Below are positions 15,200 to 24,877 of a stretch of 64,000 nt of DNA, piece after piece. Position 1 is the first letter of the stretch; the number at the start of each line of letters is the position of its first letter. The DNA lies in assembly GCA_037833965.1 (NCBI GenBank), contig AP031357.1, positions 14,714,001 through 14,778,000 on the forward strand. Reading direction: 5' to 3'. A model generated the notes under the pieces. That model did no database searches. It was not told where the DNA came from and saw only the letters and a program-made list of their open reading frames with translations. Origin of the DNA: Marchantia polymorpha subsp. ruderalis (taxonomy: Eukaryota > Streptophyta > Marchantiopsida > Marchantiales > Marchantiaceae). Position numbers and translations under genes: made by a program.

Positions 15200-15958
15200 C
15201 ACACCAAGTGGTTTTACCTTCTGTTTGTTGGCCATACCAACAATTATACTTGAAGGTCTGGAAAGTCGCATCCCCAACTTCATCAACAATCTTTCAGACA
15301 TTGCATTTACATCAGAACCACCATCTACTAGCACGTCTGAAACATCATGCACATCGATCCTCACTTCGATCTTTGAGGCATGTGTACATACCTCCGAGGC
15401 AGCAACATCCACCACACCAACTCCCACATTAGTCATGTGAGCCTTTCCTTTGGATCTTCGCTTCTTGATCCTTGTGGAGCTAAGACCTACTCTCAACTCC
15501 TTCCGTATGGCTGGATTTAAAGCAATGAGTTGGCCAACTGTGATATTGGCCTTCTGACTTCCTACATCTTCCACCACGTCATACTTAGCTTGAGAAGATG
15601 AAATGGAAAAGTCATTCATGCTCAACTTCTTTCTTGGTACTCTTGGTTGACTTACTCCACTTGATCGTGTACTCCGACTTGGCATGTCCTCCATGGAAAT
15701 TGACTCATCTCCAAATCGAGCACGTTTCTTCTCATGTGCAAGAATATCCACCTTCGACTTTGAGCTCTCTCCTTTCTCAAAGGTGCATTGATGAGGAAAT
15801 ACATCAATGGATGCTACTCCCTTATCCTTGGCTTGTTGTGTGGCCGGTGCATTGTTGTTGTGCCGAACTCCATCATGTTGTCGAGGGTTAGGACAATTTC
15901 GCTGAAAATGAGGACCGCCACAAGTAAAACAAGAAACTGCAAAGTTTCATGGAGGTGA
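15200..15958 (-). pseudogene. old element: distal gag and protease-like region
   Basis: Part of the old element on the low-coordinate side of the insertion. It contains a Cys/His knuckle-like motif near 15.9 kb, a basic Ser-rich linker and a retropepsin-like stretch with the D-G-G-S turn followed by NAMSERLLMKLGMRL, the form seen in protease domains of gypsy-like elements. Fossil. Confidence 0.6.
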
Positions 15959-15963
15959 ATTTC
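15959..15963. repeat. target-site duplication ATTTC, left copy
   Basis: ATTTC directly precedes the left LTR and recurs at 22013-22017 directly after the right LTR, as expected for a 5-bp integrase cut. It proves that the element between them arrived in one insertion. Confidence 0.93.
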
Positions 15964-16051
15964 TGTAACACTAGGGTTTAGAGAGAAGTTCATTCGAAGA
16001 TAGAAACGTAAACTCTGAAGATGAGAGATACCAACAATGGTTCTCCTCTCC

Positions 16052-16060
16052 CTTATATAG
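16052..16060 (-). promoter_or_regulatory. TATA box inside the LTR (minus strand)
   Basis: The minus strand reads GCTATATAAGGG here, a strong plant TATA box pointing into the element. The copy in the 5' LTR at about 21682-21690 would drive element RNA. Confidence 0.75.
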
Positions 16061-16128
16061 CTCTCACCAACAAGTACAAGGTGATAAGATCTAATCCCCA
16101 CCATCCATCCCACTCCTAGTGGATGGAT

Positions 16129-16298
16129 GACGTGGCGGATAACCCTAACAAGCACACGGATTGCTGACGTGGCGCACCCAACTAACACACTAACTAACAC
16201 ACTCAATCCTTACCTACAAGCACACGGATTGCTGACGTGGCACTGTCAACTAACACATCCACTCTGTACCTACCAAGTGCGCGGATCGCTGATGTGGC
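16129..16298. promoter_or_regulatory. row of ACGT-core sites in the LTR
   Basis: TGACGTGGC occurs at 16129-16137, 16165-16173 and 16233-16241, and the variant TGATGTGGC at 16290-16298. The last three sit in ~60-bp imperfect repeats that share GGAT(T/C)GCTGA. TGACGTGG is a known plant bZIP-type (G-box/C-box hybrid) binding core. In element direction the sites lie about 70-240 bp upstream of the TATA box. The same row is in the other LTR. Confidence 0.6.
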
Positions 16299-16385
16299 AG
16301 CTATGACTAGTGCACACTAAAGTATCTACATATATATTCAGAGTAACCTCTACTTTAGTTCTAACTAACTAAAGATGGTTACAAA

Positions 16386-16398
16386 CCTCCCTCCTTTT
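16386..16398 (-). other. polypurine tract of the young chromovirus
   Basis: The minus strand reads AAAAGGAGGGAGG immediately before the 3' LTR, the place where plus-strand DNA synthesis is primed in LTR elements. It lies just past the end of the pol frame. Confidence 0.88.
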
Positions 16399-19300
16399 AA
16401 GATGCAACGTCCTCGTTGCACATACGTTCAAACTCCTGAACTATCAAAGGTGCATTTGCTAAATTTTTAGCTGGTTCCCAAGTTGATTCATACGATGGAT
16501 AGCCTTTCCATTGAATCAAATACTCTACTTTGGGATATTTATGACCTCGAATTTGTTTCTTGAGTATCTTTTCTACCTCAAACTCCTCATGATCTGCTAT
16601 CAAGGTTGGAAGAGGAGGTGGTGCTGGTTGGTTGGTGAATTGTTTTGGTCGTGGTACATGTTTTCGCAATCGTGACACATGAAATACTGGATGTATTTTC
16701 ATATGTGACGGAAGTTCCAACTTGTATGACACTTCACCAACACGCTTCAAAACCAAAAATGGACCAATGAACCTAGGGTTTAACTTTGGTGTTCCTACAA
16801 GAGACAAATTCATTGTAGATAACCAAACATGATCTCCAACCTCAAAAATCACTTCTCTACGATGAGCATCGGCATGCTGCTTTTGCCGATTTTGAGCTAT
16901 CACCAACTTCTCCTTGGCCTGATGTAGTCCTCGGTGAATATGCTCCACGAATTCGTTGACGGCTACAACTTTGGTCGAAAACTCCTCTCCTTTAGGAAGT
17001 CTCATCAAACTTGAAGGAGTGATCGGATGAGCTCCATACATAAGAAAAAATGGAGACATTTTTGTGGATGCATTAACAGAATTGTTATATGCAAATTCCA
17101 CAAGTGGCAAAAGGTTGTCCCACTCTTCTTGCTCTTCTAATGTGAAGGCTCGTAGCATATCCTCTATGGTTCTATTTGCCCTCTCAGTTTGTCCATCAGT
17201 TTGAGGATGATAGGCCGTTGACATTGCTAGTTTTGTTTTGAAAAAACTAAACAAAGTTTTCCAAAATAAACTAGTGAAGTGAGTACCTCTATCCGTGATT
17301 AACACTTTGCTTAAGCCATGATTTACAAAAACTGCATCTAGATACAATTGAGCTAGTTGTGGAGCTGTTACTGTTTTTGTGGTTGGCCTGATGTGAATCA
17401 TCTTGCTCAATTTGTCCACAAAAACCACCACTGAATCATGTCCTAACGAAGTTCTTGGTAACTCACATACAAGATCCATGGTGACATGTTCCCACCGCTG
17501 TTCGGGAATAGGAAGAGGCTGTAATAAACCCGCTGGTTTTTGATTACTTGCCTTGTTTTGTTGACAAGCAACACAACTTCGAACATAAGACTCCACATCC
17601 TCACGTATTTTGGGCCAATAGTACACTCGTTGTATACTCTCCACGGTTTTCTCCACTCCCACATGACCTGCAATGGCTGTATCATGACTTTCTGCCAAAA
17701 TCATTGTGCGCAAATCGTGATCTTGTGGAATCCATATACGCTGATTGTAAAACGCCAAACCTCGAGATTTCTCTGCCTTTCCAGTTTGTAGTGCCCGAGT
17801 GATCTCTTCATACTCCTTTGTGGCTTGTGACATCTTGCTCCACCAATCCGCCTGAATTTTCACTTCTGCAACATGATTCAAACAAGGCATGCGTGTGAGA
17901 GCATCTGCAAGTTGCTTCTTTCCCTCCACGTACACAATCTTCATGTTGAAGCGTTGACGCCACTCTGCCCATCGAATTTGTCGTTTGGACAGATCCTTCT
18001 GAGTTTCCAAATAAACCAAGGGTTTGTGATCAGTCTCCACCACAAACTCCTTGTCACCCAAATAATGCTTCCAATGTTTGTTTGCCAACACGATAGCTAA
18101 CTCCTCTCGTTCTGTCGTGTGATAATTTTGTTCCGCCGCCACCAACTTTCGAGAATAGAAAGCAACTTGATGCCATCCATCCTCCCATTCTTGTTGAAGT
18201 ATGCCACCTACTGTTGTACCTGATGCGTCAGTGGCCAACTTGATAGAACGGTTAGGATCATACCACTTGAGAATAGGTGCGTGTAACAAAGCATCTTTCA
18301 ATGCTTGAAAAGCTAACTCTTGAGCTGTTCCCCATCTCCACTTTTGACCTTTCCCTAACATGGAAGTCAAGGCCTGAGCTAGTCGAGCAAAACCTTTCAC
18401 AAATCTACGATAGAATCCAGTGAGCCCTAGAAAACTTTTCAATTGAGTTTGATCCTCAGGTGCTATCCATTTCTGAATGGCATCTATCTTCTCACTCATC
18501 ACTTGGATTCCTGTAGCTGTAACTCTATGACCCAAGTAATCTACTTCTGACTTGCCAAATTCACATTTTGAAGCTTTGGCATACAATTGATTGTCTCTTA
18601 AAACTTGAAGTACCTCTCGTAAATGACTTCTATGATCACTCAAAGTTTTGCTATACACCAATATATCATCTAGAAAAACAATGACAGATTTATCTAGATA
18701 AGGGCGAAAGATATCGTTCATCAATCCCATGAATGTAGCTGGTGCATTAGTGAGACCAAAAGGCATCACCAGGTACTCAAAGTGTCCATACCTAGTACGA
18801 AAAGCTGTCTTGTGAACATCTTCATCTGCAATTCGAATTTGATTGTAGCCGCTTCTCAAATGTACTTCGCTCCTTGAAGTTGATCAAACAAATCATCCAT
18901 ACGAGGTAATGGATATTTGTTTTTCACCGTTTGCTGATTCAACCCGCGATAATCGATACATAGTCTCATGGATCCATCCTTCTTCTTCACAAAGAGTACT
19001 GGAGCTCCATAAGGTGAAACACTTGGTTGAATGAATCCCTTGCTCAACATCTCCTCCACTTGAGCTTTGCATTCTTCCAATTCGTTTGGAGCCAAACGAT
19101 ATGGAGCTTTGCAAGTTGGTGTACTTCCAGGTATCACCTCAATCTTGTGATCTACTCGCCTTTTTGGTGGTAATCCTGCAGGTAGATCATCTGGAAAAAC
19201 ATCTTTATACTCCATAAAAATGTCGTTCAAGGACTCCGGGATGTAAGGTTTGTCCGTGGACCCAATATCTCTTATAAGTCCAAGGAAACATACATCATCT

Positions 19301-19812
19301 CTAGAAATGGATGCTGTAGCCATCACAAAGAGGGGTAAATTCCTATTCTGAGATCTAATTCTATCTCCATAGATCTTCCATCCACTACTTGTAATCACTT
19401 TTCTTCTCCAATCTACCTTCGGATTATATTGTTCCATCCATGGCATTCCAAGGATGACATCATATCGAGCTAAACGAATTACTCTCTATTCAATGCTCTC
19501 CTTGTATCTACCTATGGATAATTCTACACTCCGTGGAAGTGTTTCTATCACTTCAGTTTGCCCGTTTGGCAATTCAACTTTTTCACTCACGTCCTTCATC
19601 AACATCAAACCTAACTTCATAGCAACACTCCTTGATTGAAAATTCTCAGTTGCTCCAGGATCAATTAAAACTCTCACCTTGTGTCCTTCCATGAAACCAT
19701 CAGTGACAATGAGTTGAGCTTGCTTCTTACTCCTTCCATGAGCTCCCAACCATTGCCTTCTTCCAACCTCGCCTTTTCTTCGCTTTGTAGAACCAGTAAG
19801 GCCGCGAGGCAA
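16397..19812 (-). pseudogene. young chromovirus pol region (PR-RT-RH-INT-chromodomain)
   Basis: Minus-strand region with all pol domains in Ty3/gypsy order. RT motifs include [20 protein letters not shown] and [10 protein letters not shown]; RNase H has [11 protein letters not shown]; integrase has [19 protein letters not shown] and CVACQQNK, then the catalytic core with TDRGTHF and [14 protein letters not shown]. The C-terminal chromodomain identifies the chromovirus lineage, whose chromodomain is known to steer insertion to particular chromatin. Kept here as a fossil: broken, although most domains are well preserved. Confidence 0.9.
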
Positions 19813-19814
19813 GA

Positions 19815-20978
19815 TTACTGGTGATCTTTGTTTCCCGAAACTGCTTCCTCCACCTCTTCATACTCTATCCCCTCCATATTGTTGAACGGTCGTCGCTGCA
19901 TGGGCCGTCCTCCTTGTTGTGTCGGCCGAACTCGACAAAACTTGGCTATGTGACCCATTCGTCCACATGCATAGCATTGGCAATTGTCACGAACTCCAGC
20001 TCCTCCTCGAACCATTCCATTATTTGCATAACCTTCTTGCAAATTTGGAACTCCTGGTCGCCTAATCTCACCTCCAAATCTTGGTGGTGGTCCTCTTGTT
20101 GGTGCAAAACCTTCTCTACGTCGAAGGTTTCCCAACTCCATCGGTGTTGGACCAGATGGATCTCTAAAATTGCTCACTGGTTCACCGTGTGTGACACCAA
20201 AAGCACCTGAAATTCGTTGAGCAATTGCGATTGCTTCATTCACAGTAGATGGATTGCTTACCATCACCTCCTTTCGAATTCGATCTTTCAAGCCTCGTTT
20301 GAACACGTCCAAGGCTTCAGCTCCACTCATATCCATGATAGATACTTGAAGATCACGAAATTCTTCAATGTACTCATGAATACCTCCTTTCTGCTTCAGA
20401 TCCCACAACTTCATTCTTGCAGTTTGAAGAGAATCCACCGCTTGAAAATTTTGCAGAAGTCCTTCTTGCATTCCACTCCACGAAATGGTAGCACCTCGTT
20501 CTGAAAGCATTCTCTCCCATGTTGTGTACCATGTGAGAGCCTTATCCGTAAGATAAGATCTCATGAACATTCCTGCAATATAATCAGAAACATGAAAATG
20601 GGATAAATGAATATTCATCCTCATAATCCATCCCTCTAACACTCCCATTGCTCTACTCCCTTTGTAAGCTTACACCTTACAAGATTTTCCCATTCGAAGC
20701 AAAAGATTTGCTTGATCTTCAATCTCTTGAAGACGTCTCCTATTTGCCTCTGCTGCATCAATAGGAGTTGGTTCTGGCTGAACTTGGGAAGCTTGAACTT
20801 GAGGTTCAACTTCCATCTCTCCAACTCTCTCTCTCTCTACTTTCTCACTCTCTAATGCGAAGATTTTATCTTCCATGGCTTGCTGCTTGGTATGCCCATC
20901 TACTATTGCTTTTCTCAACTCCTTCATCTCCGCCATGATTGCATTGAGAACCTCACCCATATCAATTGATGTTCCCAT
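19815..20978 (-). pseudogene. young chromovirus gag region
   Basis: Minus-strand gag: an N-terminal charged helix (EMKELRKAIVDGHTKQQ), a retrotransposon gag domain (ALTWYTTWERML), and a CCHC knuckle CYACGRMGHIAKFC near the end. Broken; the protein would form the particle shell and bind RNA in an intact relative. Confidence 0.85.
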
Positions 20979-20995
20979 GCTTTCTCACAATCCCT

Positions 20996-21458
20996 CTAAT
21001 ACAAAGTGAGTATAATCACTATGTGACCTCTCAACAAAGGAGTCACAAAAGGTGCAGGTGACTCTATCACAGCTCTATAGTACTCCTCTCCATAATTCCT
21101 CACAAGAAAATCTCTCCATATCCTCTTCTGTCTATATACTGTTCTAATCTCTACATAAATGCTGAATCGAACCGGGACAGGTGGTTCGCGATTCAAATCC
21201 ATGAAACAATCAGTATAGAATGTATATAGTACAATCCCAAGTCTCTCCATAAGTAACTATTGGAAGAATCAGTGGCACTCTTGACTCCATCACTCTAGTC
21301 ATAAAATCTGCACCCCAACAAGCCACAAGGTACATCCGAAAATGATGTTTCTCCATGCAACGAAGGTGAATATCGAATAGGTTAGGAATTGGCCAGTGCG
21401 GTACTGGATTCCTGTCAATCCCGTCCATATCTGCAAAAACACAATTTCCCCCTTCCAC
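20996..21458 (-). other. two related small ORFs in the chromovirus leader
   Basis: Between the primer site and gag, the minus strand carries two overlapping small open frames of 82 and 84 codons that resemble each other. Each has a Pro-Val-Pro start (RNPVPHWPI and REPPVPVRF), a middle ending in a Tyr/Phe-rich helix, then VMESRVPLILPIV or VIESPAPFVTPLL, and a similar hydrophobic end (CTIYILY and VIILTLY). They look like a tandem duplication. I know of no described domain that matches. They may be true extra proteins, translation-control ORFs, or a captured piece. Confidence 0.5.
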
Positions 21459-21579
21459 CTCTCTCTACATGCAGATGAATGACCTCTGCCAGCCTCTATA
21501 CACTCTCAAGACTACACTCCATCATCACTCACTTGCTATTCCATGAGGTGTAATCCACACTCAAGGAAAGAGCAAGGTC

Positions 21580-21591
21580 GCTCTGATACCA
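21580..21591 (-). other. primer-binding site for initiator tRNA-Met
   Basis: The minus strand reads TGGTATCAGAGC one base inside the 5' LTR. This is the standard plant site complementary to the 3' end of initiator tRNA-Met, used to start reverse transcription. Confidence 0.93.
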
Positions 21592-21592
21592 T

Positions 21593-22012
21593 TGTAACAC
21601 TAGGGTTTAGAGAGAAGTTCACTCGAAGATAGAAACGTAAACTCTGAAGATGAGAGATACCAACAATGGTTCTCCTCTCCCTTATATAGCTCTCACCAAC
21701 AAGTACAAGGTGATAAGATCTAATCCCCACCATCCATCCCACTCCTAGTGGATGGATGACGTGGCGGATAACCCTAACAAGCACACGGATTGCTGACGTG
21801 GCGCACCCAACTAACACACTAACTAACACACTCAATCCTTACCTACAAGCACACGGATTGCTGACGTGGCACTGTCAACTAACACATCCACTCTGTACCT
21901 ACCAAGTGCGCGGATCGCTGATGTGGCAGCTATGACTAGTGCACACTAAAGTATCTACATATATATTCAGAGTAACCTCTACTTTAGTTCTAACTAACTA
22001 AAGATGGTTACA
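21593..22012 (-). repeat. 5' LTR of the young chromovirus (420 bp)
   Basis: Same length and sequence as 15964-16383 apart from one base. In element direction it opens with TGTAACCATC and ends with CCCTAGTGTTACA, followed by the primer site. It carries the promoter TATA box at about 21682-21690. Confidence 0.96.
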
Positions 22013-22017
22013 ATTTC
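22013..22017. repeat. target-site duplication ATTTC, right copy
   Basis: Matches 15959-15963 exactly and closes the young insertion. Confidence 0.93.
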
Positions 22018-22084
22018 CTATTGGAGGATAATTTCCATACCCTCTAGAACTTCCGCCTACATTCTGATTCCTCTTCTCCCACAA

Positions 22085-23462
22085 CTACACTACATTGATC
22101 TTGAGGTTTGCTAGAGTTTCCGTAATAGATTTCAACTCATTTTGCAAATCTACATTAGGATTCACCATTGTGGATGAACTAGCAAGATTTGAACCCATGG
22201 ATCTTACTACAATCGGTGGAGTTACTTCTCTAGCCACCAAGCTAGAATCATCATCTTCTAAGCTTTCCTCCATTCTAATAGCAATTCGAATGGCTTCAGC
22301 TTTAGAAGAATGCTTTTCATATCTCACCTTACTTCGAATCTCTGGTCTCAAACCTCCGACGAAGTTCTTCATGAGCATTGCTCGTATCCCCACCATTGTA
22401 GCATCCACTTCGTCTCCACCCTTGCTCGACACCACGTGGAACCTCGACTCTAACTTCTCAGTTCTCTCCACATAGGTCCTCACCTTCTCGTTCTCTCCTT
22501 GTTTCAAGAAGGTGACCTCACACATCAGCTTTTCATAACTTTCATAGGGAAGAAAGTTTTCGATGAGGCTCTCCGTCAACGTCTCCCAAGTGTCCTCCTC
22601 CACATGTTCTCTCTTGTACTCCTGGTACCATTTGAGAGCAGAATCCTCCAAGAAATCCGGCAAAAGCATAGCCCACTCAACCTTCTTACTTTCATTGTTT
22701 CCTATGCAAGCCCTCTTGAAGTCCCTAACAAAGGCTTCTACATCCTCATTTTCCCTCCCATAAAACACCGGAAGCTTCCCCATTTCCAACTAATATTTTT
22801 TTTTTCTATTGGAAATTTATATGGGTCTCCCTAATACAATACAAACAACACTAACTCCATCCTTGAGTAATTCATCAAAGGAAACACAAAAGGAATTGGT
22901 TGCTCCAAGATAGCCAAAGCTCTCTCCTCCCCTAGGCATACCATGAGTCTTACCCTCATCATCATCTTCTCCATCATCCGAATGATGATCTTCATCTTCA
23001 GTCCGAGCTTGAACCCGCTGAGGTCACTTTCTCCGTTTCAGCACTTAGCTTGGCGTCAAACCCTTCCACAAGTGATTCTAGAAGCGCCTTCACTCCGCTG
23101 CATTCGTGTCCCGCCGGTATTCCAATCACTCCGCAATTGTCACAAAAGGTTGCACTTTGGGATTCATGTGGCGATGATGGTCCCAAGTGAAGTTTCAAAT
23201 CTCCCAAGGTTCTCTTGCTCCTCAATCTTCTATCCTTGTTCCGCAGTGAACAATTGACAACCTTATGTCCCTCTTCTCCACAATAAAAGCAAGTCTCACG
23301 TTTCACTCTTGGGGATTGACTAACTACTCTTTCTTCAAACTCCACCTTGAATTCTCTTGTATTGGAGTCTAGAGACACTATAACATCCAAACCTTGAGGT
23401 ACTTTGGATAACCTAATCTTCCAGCCCCCTTGATCATTCATTTTTCCATAAGGTGGAAACAC
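22085..23462 (-). pseudogene. old element: gag region
   Basis: Minus strand. The knuckle CFYCGEEGHKVVNC with a second Cys pair (FCDNCGVIGIPAGHEC) lies near 23.3-23.1 kb, followed by a retrotransposon gag domain near 22.8-22.1 kb (LPVFYGRENEDVEAFVRDF, DSALKWYQEYKRE, GLRPEIRSKVRYE). The order knuckle then gag core is unusual and may mean rearrangement. Fossil with breaks. Confidence 0.75.
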
Positions 23463-24095
23463 TCAAAAGGTCTCTCCCAGAAACGTTATCTACTAGGCCA
23501 AAACTTCAAATAAAGAAACCCAAAACTTTTGCTATCTTATCCAGATTTTGTACCCCCTAAACTTCAAATCATCATAACTTCGTCTCTAGACGTGATCTCT
23601 CAGTAAACTTTTGACTCACACGTAGGTAATCTTCAAATACACACACGTACTAAGTTTCAAAGCCTAACTTGAAATAAAAAAAAGTAATTTACTCTGTACA
23701 AACTTTCCAGAGAGCAAACTTTTGGTACCCGTGAAAACCCCCTCAACTTCTAACTCTCATATCTTTTTGTTAACACATGATCTAGACCTGAAACAAAAAC
23801 GTAAACGTTCTCTATCTTCCATTCTACAATCAATAAAAACTTTGAAGAATACCTTCAAAAATACTTTTTCGGTGTCTAAGATCACTTTTCTCTCAAAAAG
23901 GCATGTTTACGTGAACAAAACATACAAAATCACTTCTAGGCTATCATATGAGACTATGGTATAAACAAAGGGAATTTTGCTCTCAAGCACACTCTCCGCT
24001 CTTTCATTATCCAATGTTAACACCAAGTGATCCCTCATGGATACTTTCTCTCGAGCTAAAAATCGAATCCTAAACATTCCGCCTTCTAGATTGAG

Positions 24096-24113
24096 GTCTC
24101 GGCAACGGAACCA
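24096..24113 (-). other. possible primer-binding site of the old element
   Basis: The minus strand reads TGGTTCCGTTGCCGAGAC four bases inside the LTR end. Position and the opening TGG fit a primer-binding site, but I cannot say which tRNA it would match. It is not the initiator-Met type used by the young element. Confidence 0.45.
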
Positions 24114-24117
24114 AAAA

Positions 24118-24877
24118 TGCAACCTCCGGGCTGACTCTCACTCAGGTTTACCTCAGATGGCTTTTCGGTAGCTCATCATGATTCTAGAAGACTAGGATTC
24201 CTTATCATAGTCATAACCTAAACACCCTCTCACACAATCTCTCAAGGTATCACTCCATTTCATACACTCATCGACACTCCAAGGTACTGAAAATTCGTCA
24301 CTCTTTCATATATGAAACAAGTCTCTACATATGAACTCTCCAAACTTGCTTGAGAGGCTCTTCCCTACCTCTCTCTATATATACTACTTGAGAATTTACC
24401 ATAGTAACAAATGGTAATTTCTATCTAACTTACTTTTACGAAGATAAACCATAGTAAGGTTGACTAGTTATCAATATGTGGCAACATGCCATTGGCCCCC
24501 TAAACCTTCTAGATGTTTACTAATCCCTAGATTGAGATGGCGACATGCCATTTGTGCCTTTCCCACTTCTAGAACTTCCACTTTCCACTAAGTCAACATT
24601 AGACTTAGTCTCACCAATGGAATACTCCTTACTTTAGTCAAACCAATCAAAACTAAACATGAAGTTCAAAAGTCTTTTCTCTTGGAATCTAGACTTTTGT
24701 ACAAGACAAAATAGAAGTGCTCACTCAGATCTTCTAGAACTTCTCTAGTTATTCCACCAAGTATAGACATTATAGCTAAATTAGCTAGACTTAGTCATAA
24801 CTAGCTAGATTTAGTCATAACTATCTTAACCATGATTAAATCCTTGGCTAATTCTAGTTTATTTCACACATGCAATA
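24118..24877 (-). repeat. LTR of the old element (about 760 bp)
   Basis: Its extent is inferred by comparison with 54361-55114, which matches it along the whole length in the opposite orientation. In element direction it ends GGAGGTTGCA before the primer site. Shared blocks include GTGAGAGTCAGCC, the CAAGTTTGG...GAGTTCAT block and GTAGAGACTTGTTTCAT. Divergence between the two copies is substantial, so the family is old here. Confidence 0.72.

Larger units (their letters stand above)
15964..16383 (-). repeat. 3' LTR of the young chromovirus (420 bp)
   Basis: Starts TG and ends CA as written on the plus strand, and matches 21593-22012 with a single substitution. In element direction it carries a row of TGACGTGGC sites followed by the TATA box at 16052-16060. 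Confidence 0.96.
15964..22012 (-). mobile_element. young Ty3/gypsy chromovirus, 6,049 bp, nested insertion
   Basis: Complete-length element on the minus strand: 420-bp LTRs at both ends, primer site for initiator tRNA-Met, purine tract, and a 5-bp target duplication. Parts in order: leader with two small related ORFs (about 21.46-21.0 kb); gag with coiled-coil start and CCHC knuckle CYACGRMGHIAKFC (about 20.98-19.82 kb); aspartic protease (about 19.8-19.5 kb); reverse transcriptase with [10 protein letters not shown] (about 19.3-18.4 kb); RNase H with ATDASG (about 18.3-17.9 kb); integrase with HHCC finger and the [12 protein letters not shown] region (about 17.7-16.8 kb); and a chromodomain with [17 protein letters not shown] at the C-terminus (about 16.6-16.4 kb). 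The LTRs differ at one base of 420, so insertion is very recent, of the order of 100,000 years if the rate is near 1e-8 per site per year. The reading frame is divided into about five blocks, so about four breaks, one of which could be a family-typical gag-pol junction. Confidence 0.96.
15035..24877 (-). mobile_element. old LTR retrotransposon relic, split by a younger element
   Basis: Read on the minus strand the parts are: an LTR at 24118-24877, a likely primer site just inside it, a leader, a gag region at about 23.46-22.0 kb with a CCHC zinc knuckle (CFYCGEEGHKVVNC) and a retrotransposon gag domain (...SALKWYQ...). Then comes the young inserted element at 15964-22012, then more gag with a second knuckle-like motif near 15.9 kb and an aspartic protease-like stretch (DVLVDGGSDVNAM) near 15.3 kb. 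The gag and protease style suggests Ty3/gypsy. I see no reverse transcriptase and no matching LTR at the low-coordinate end, so the element is incomplete as well as interrupted. It is clearly a fossil, with several breaks. Confidence 0.75.
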
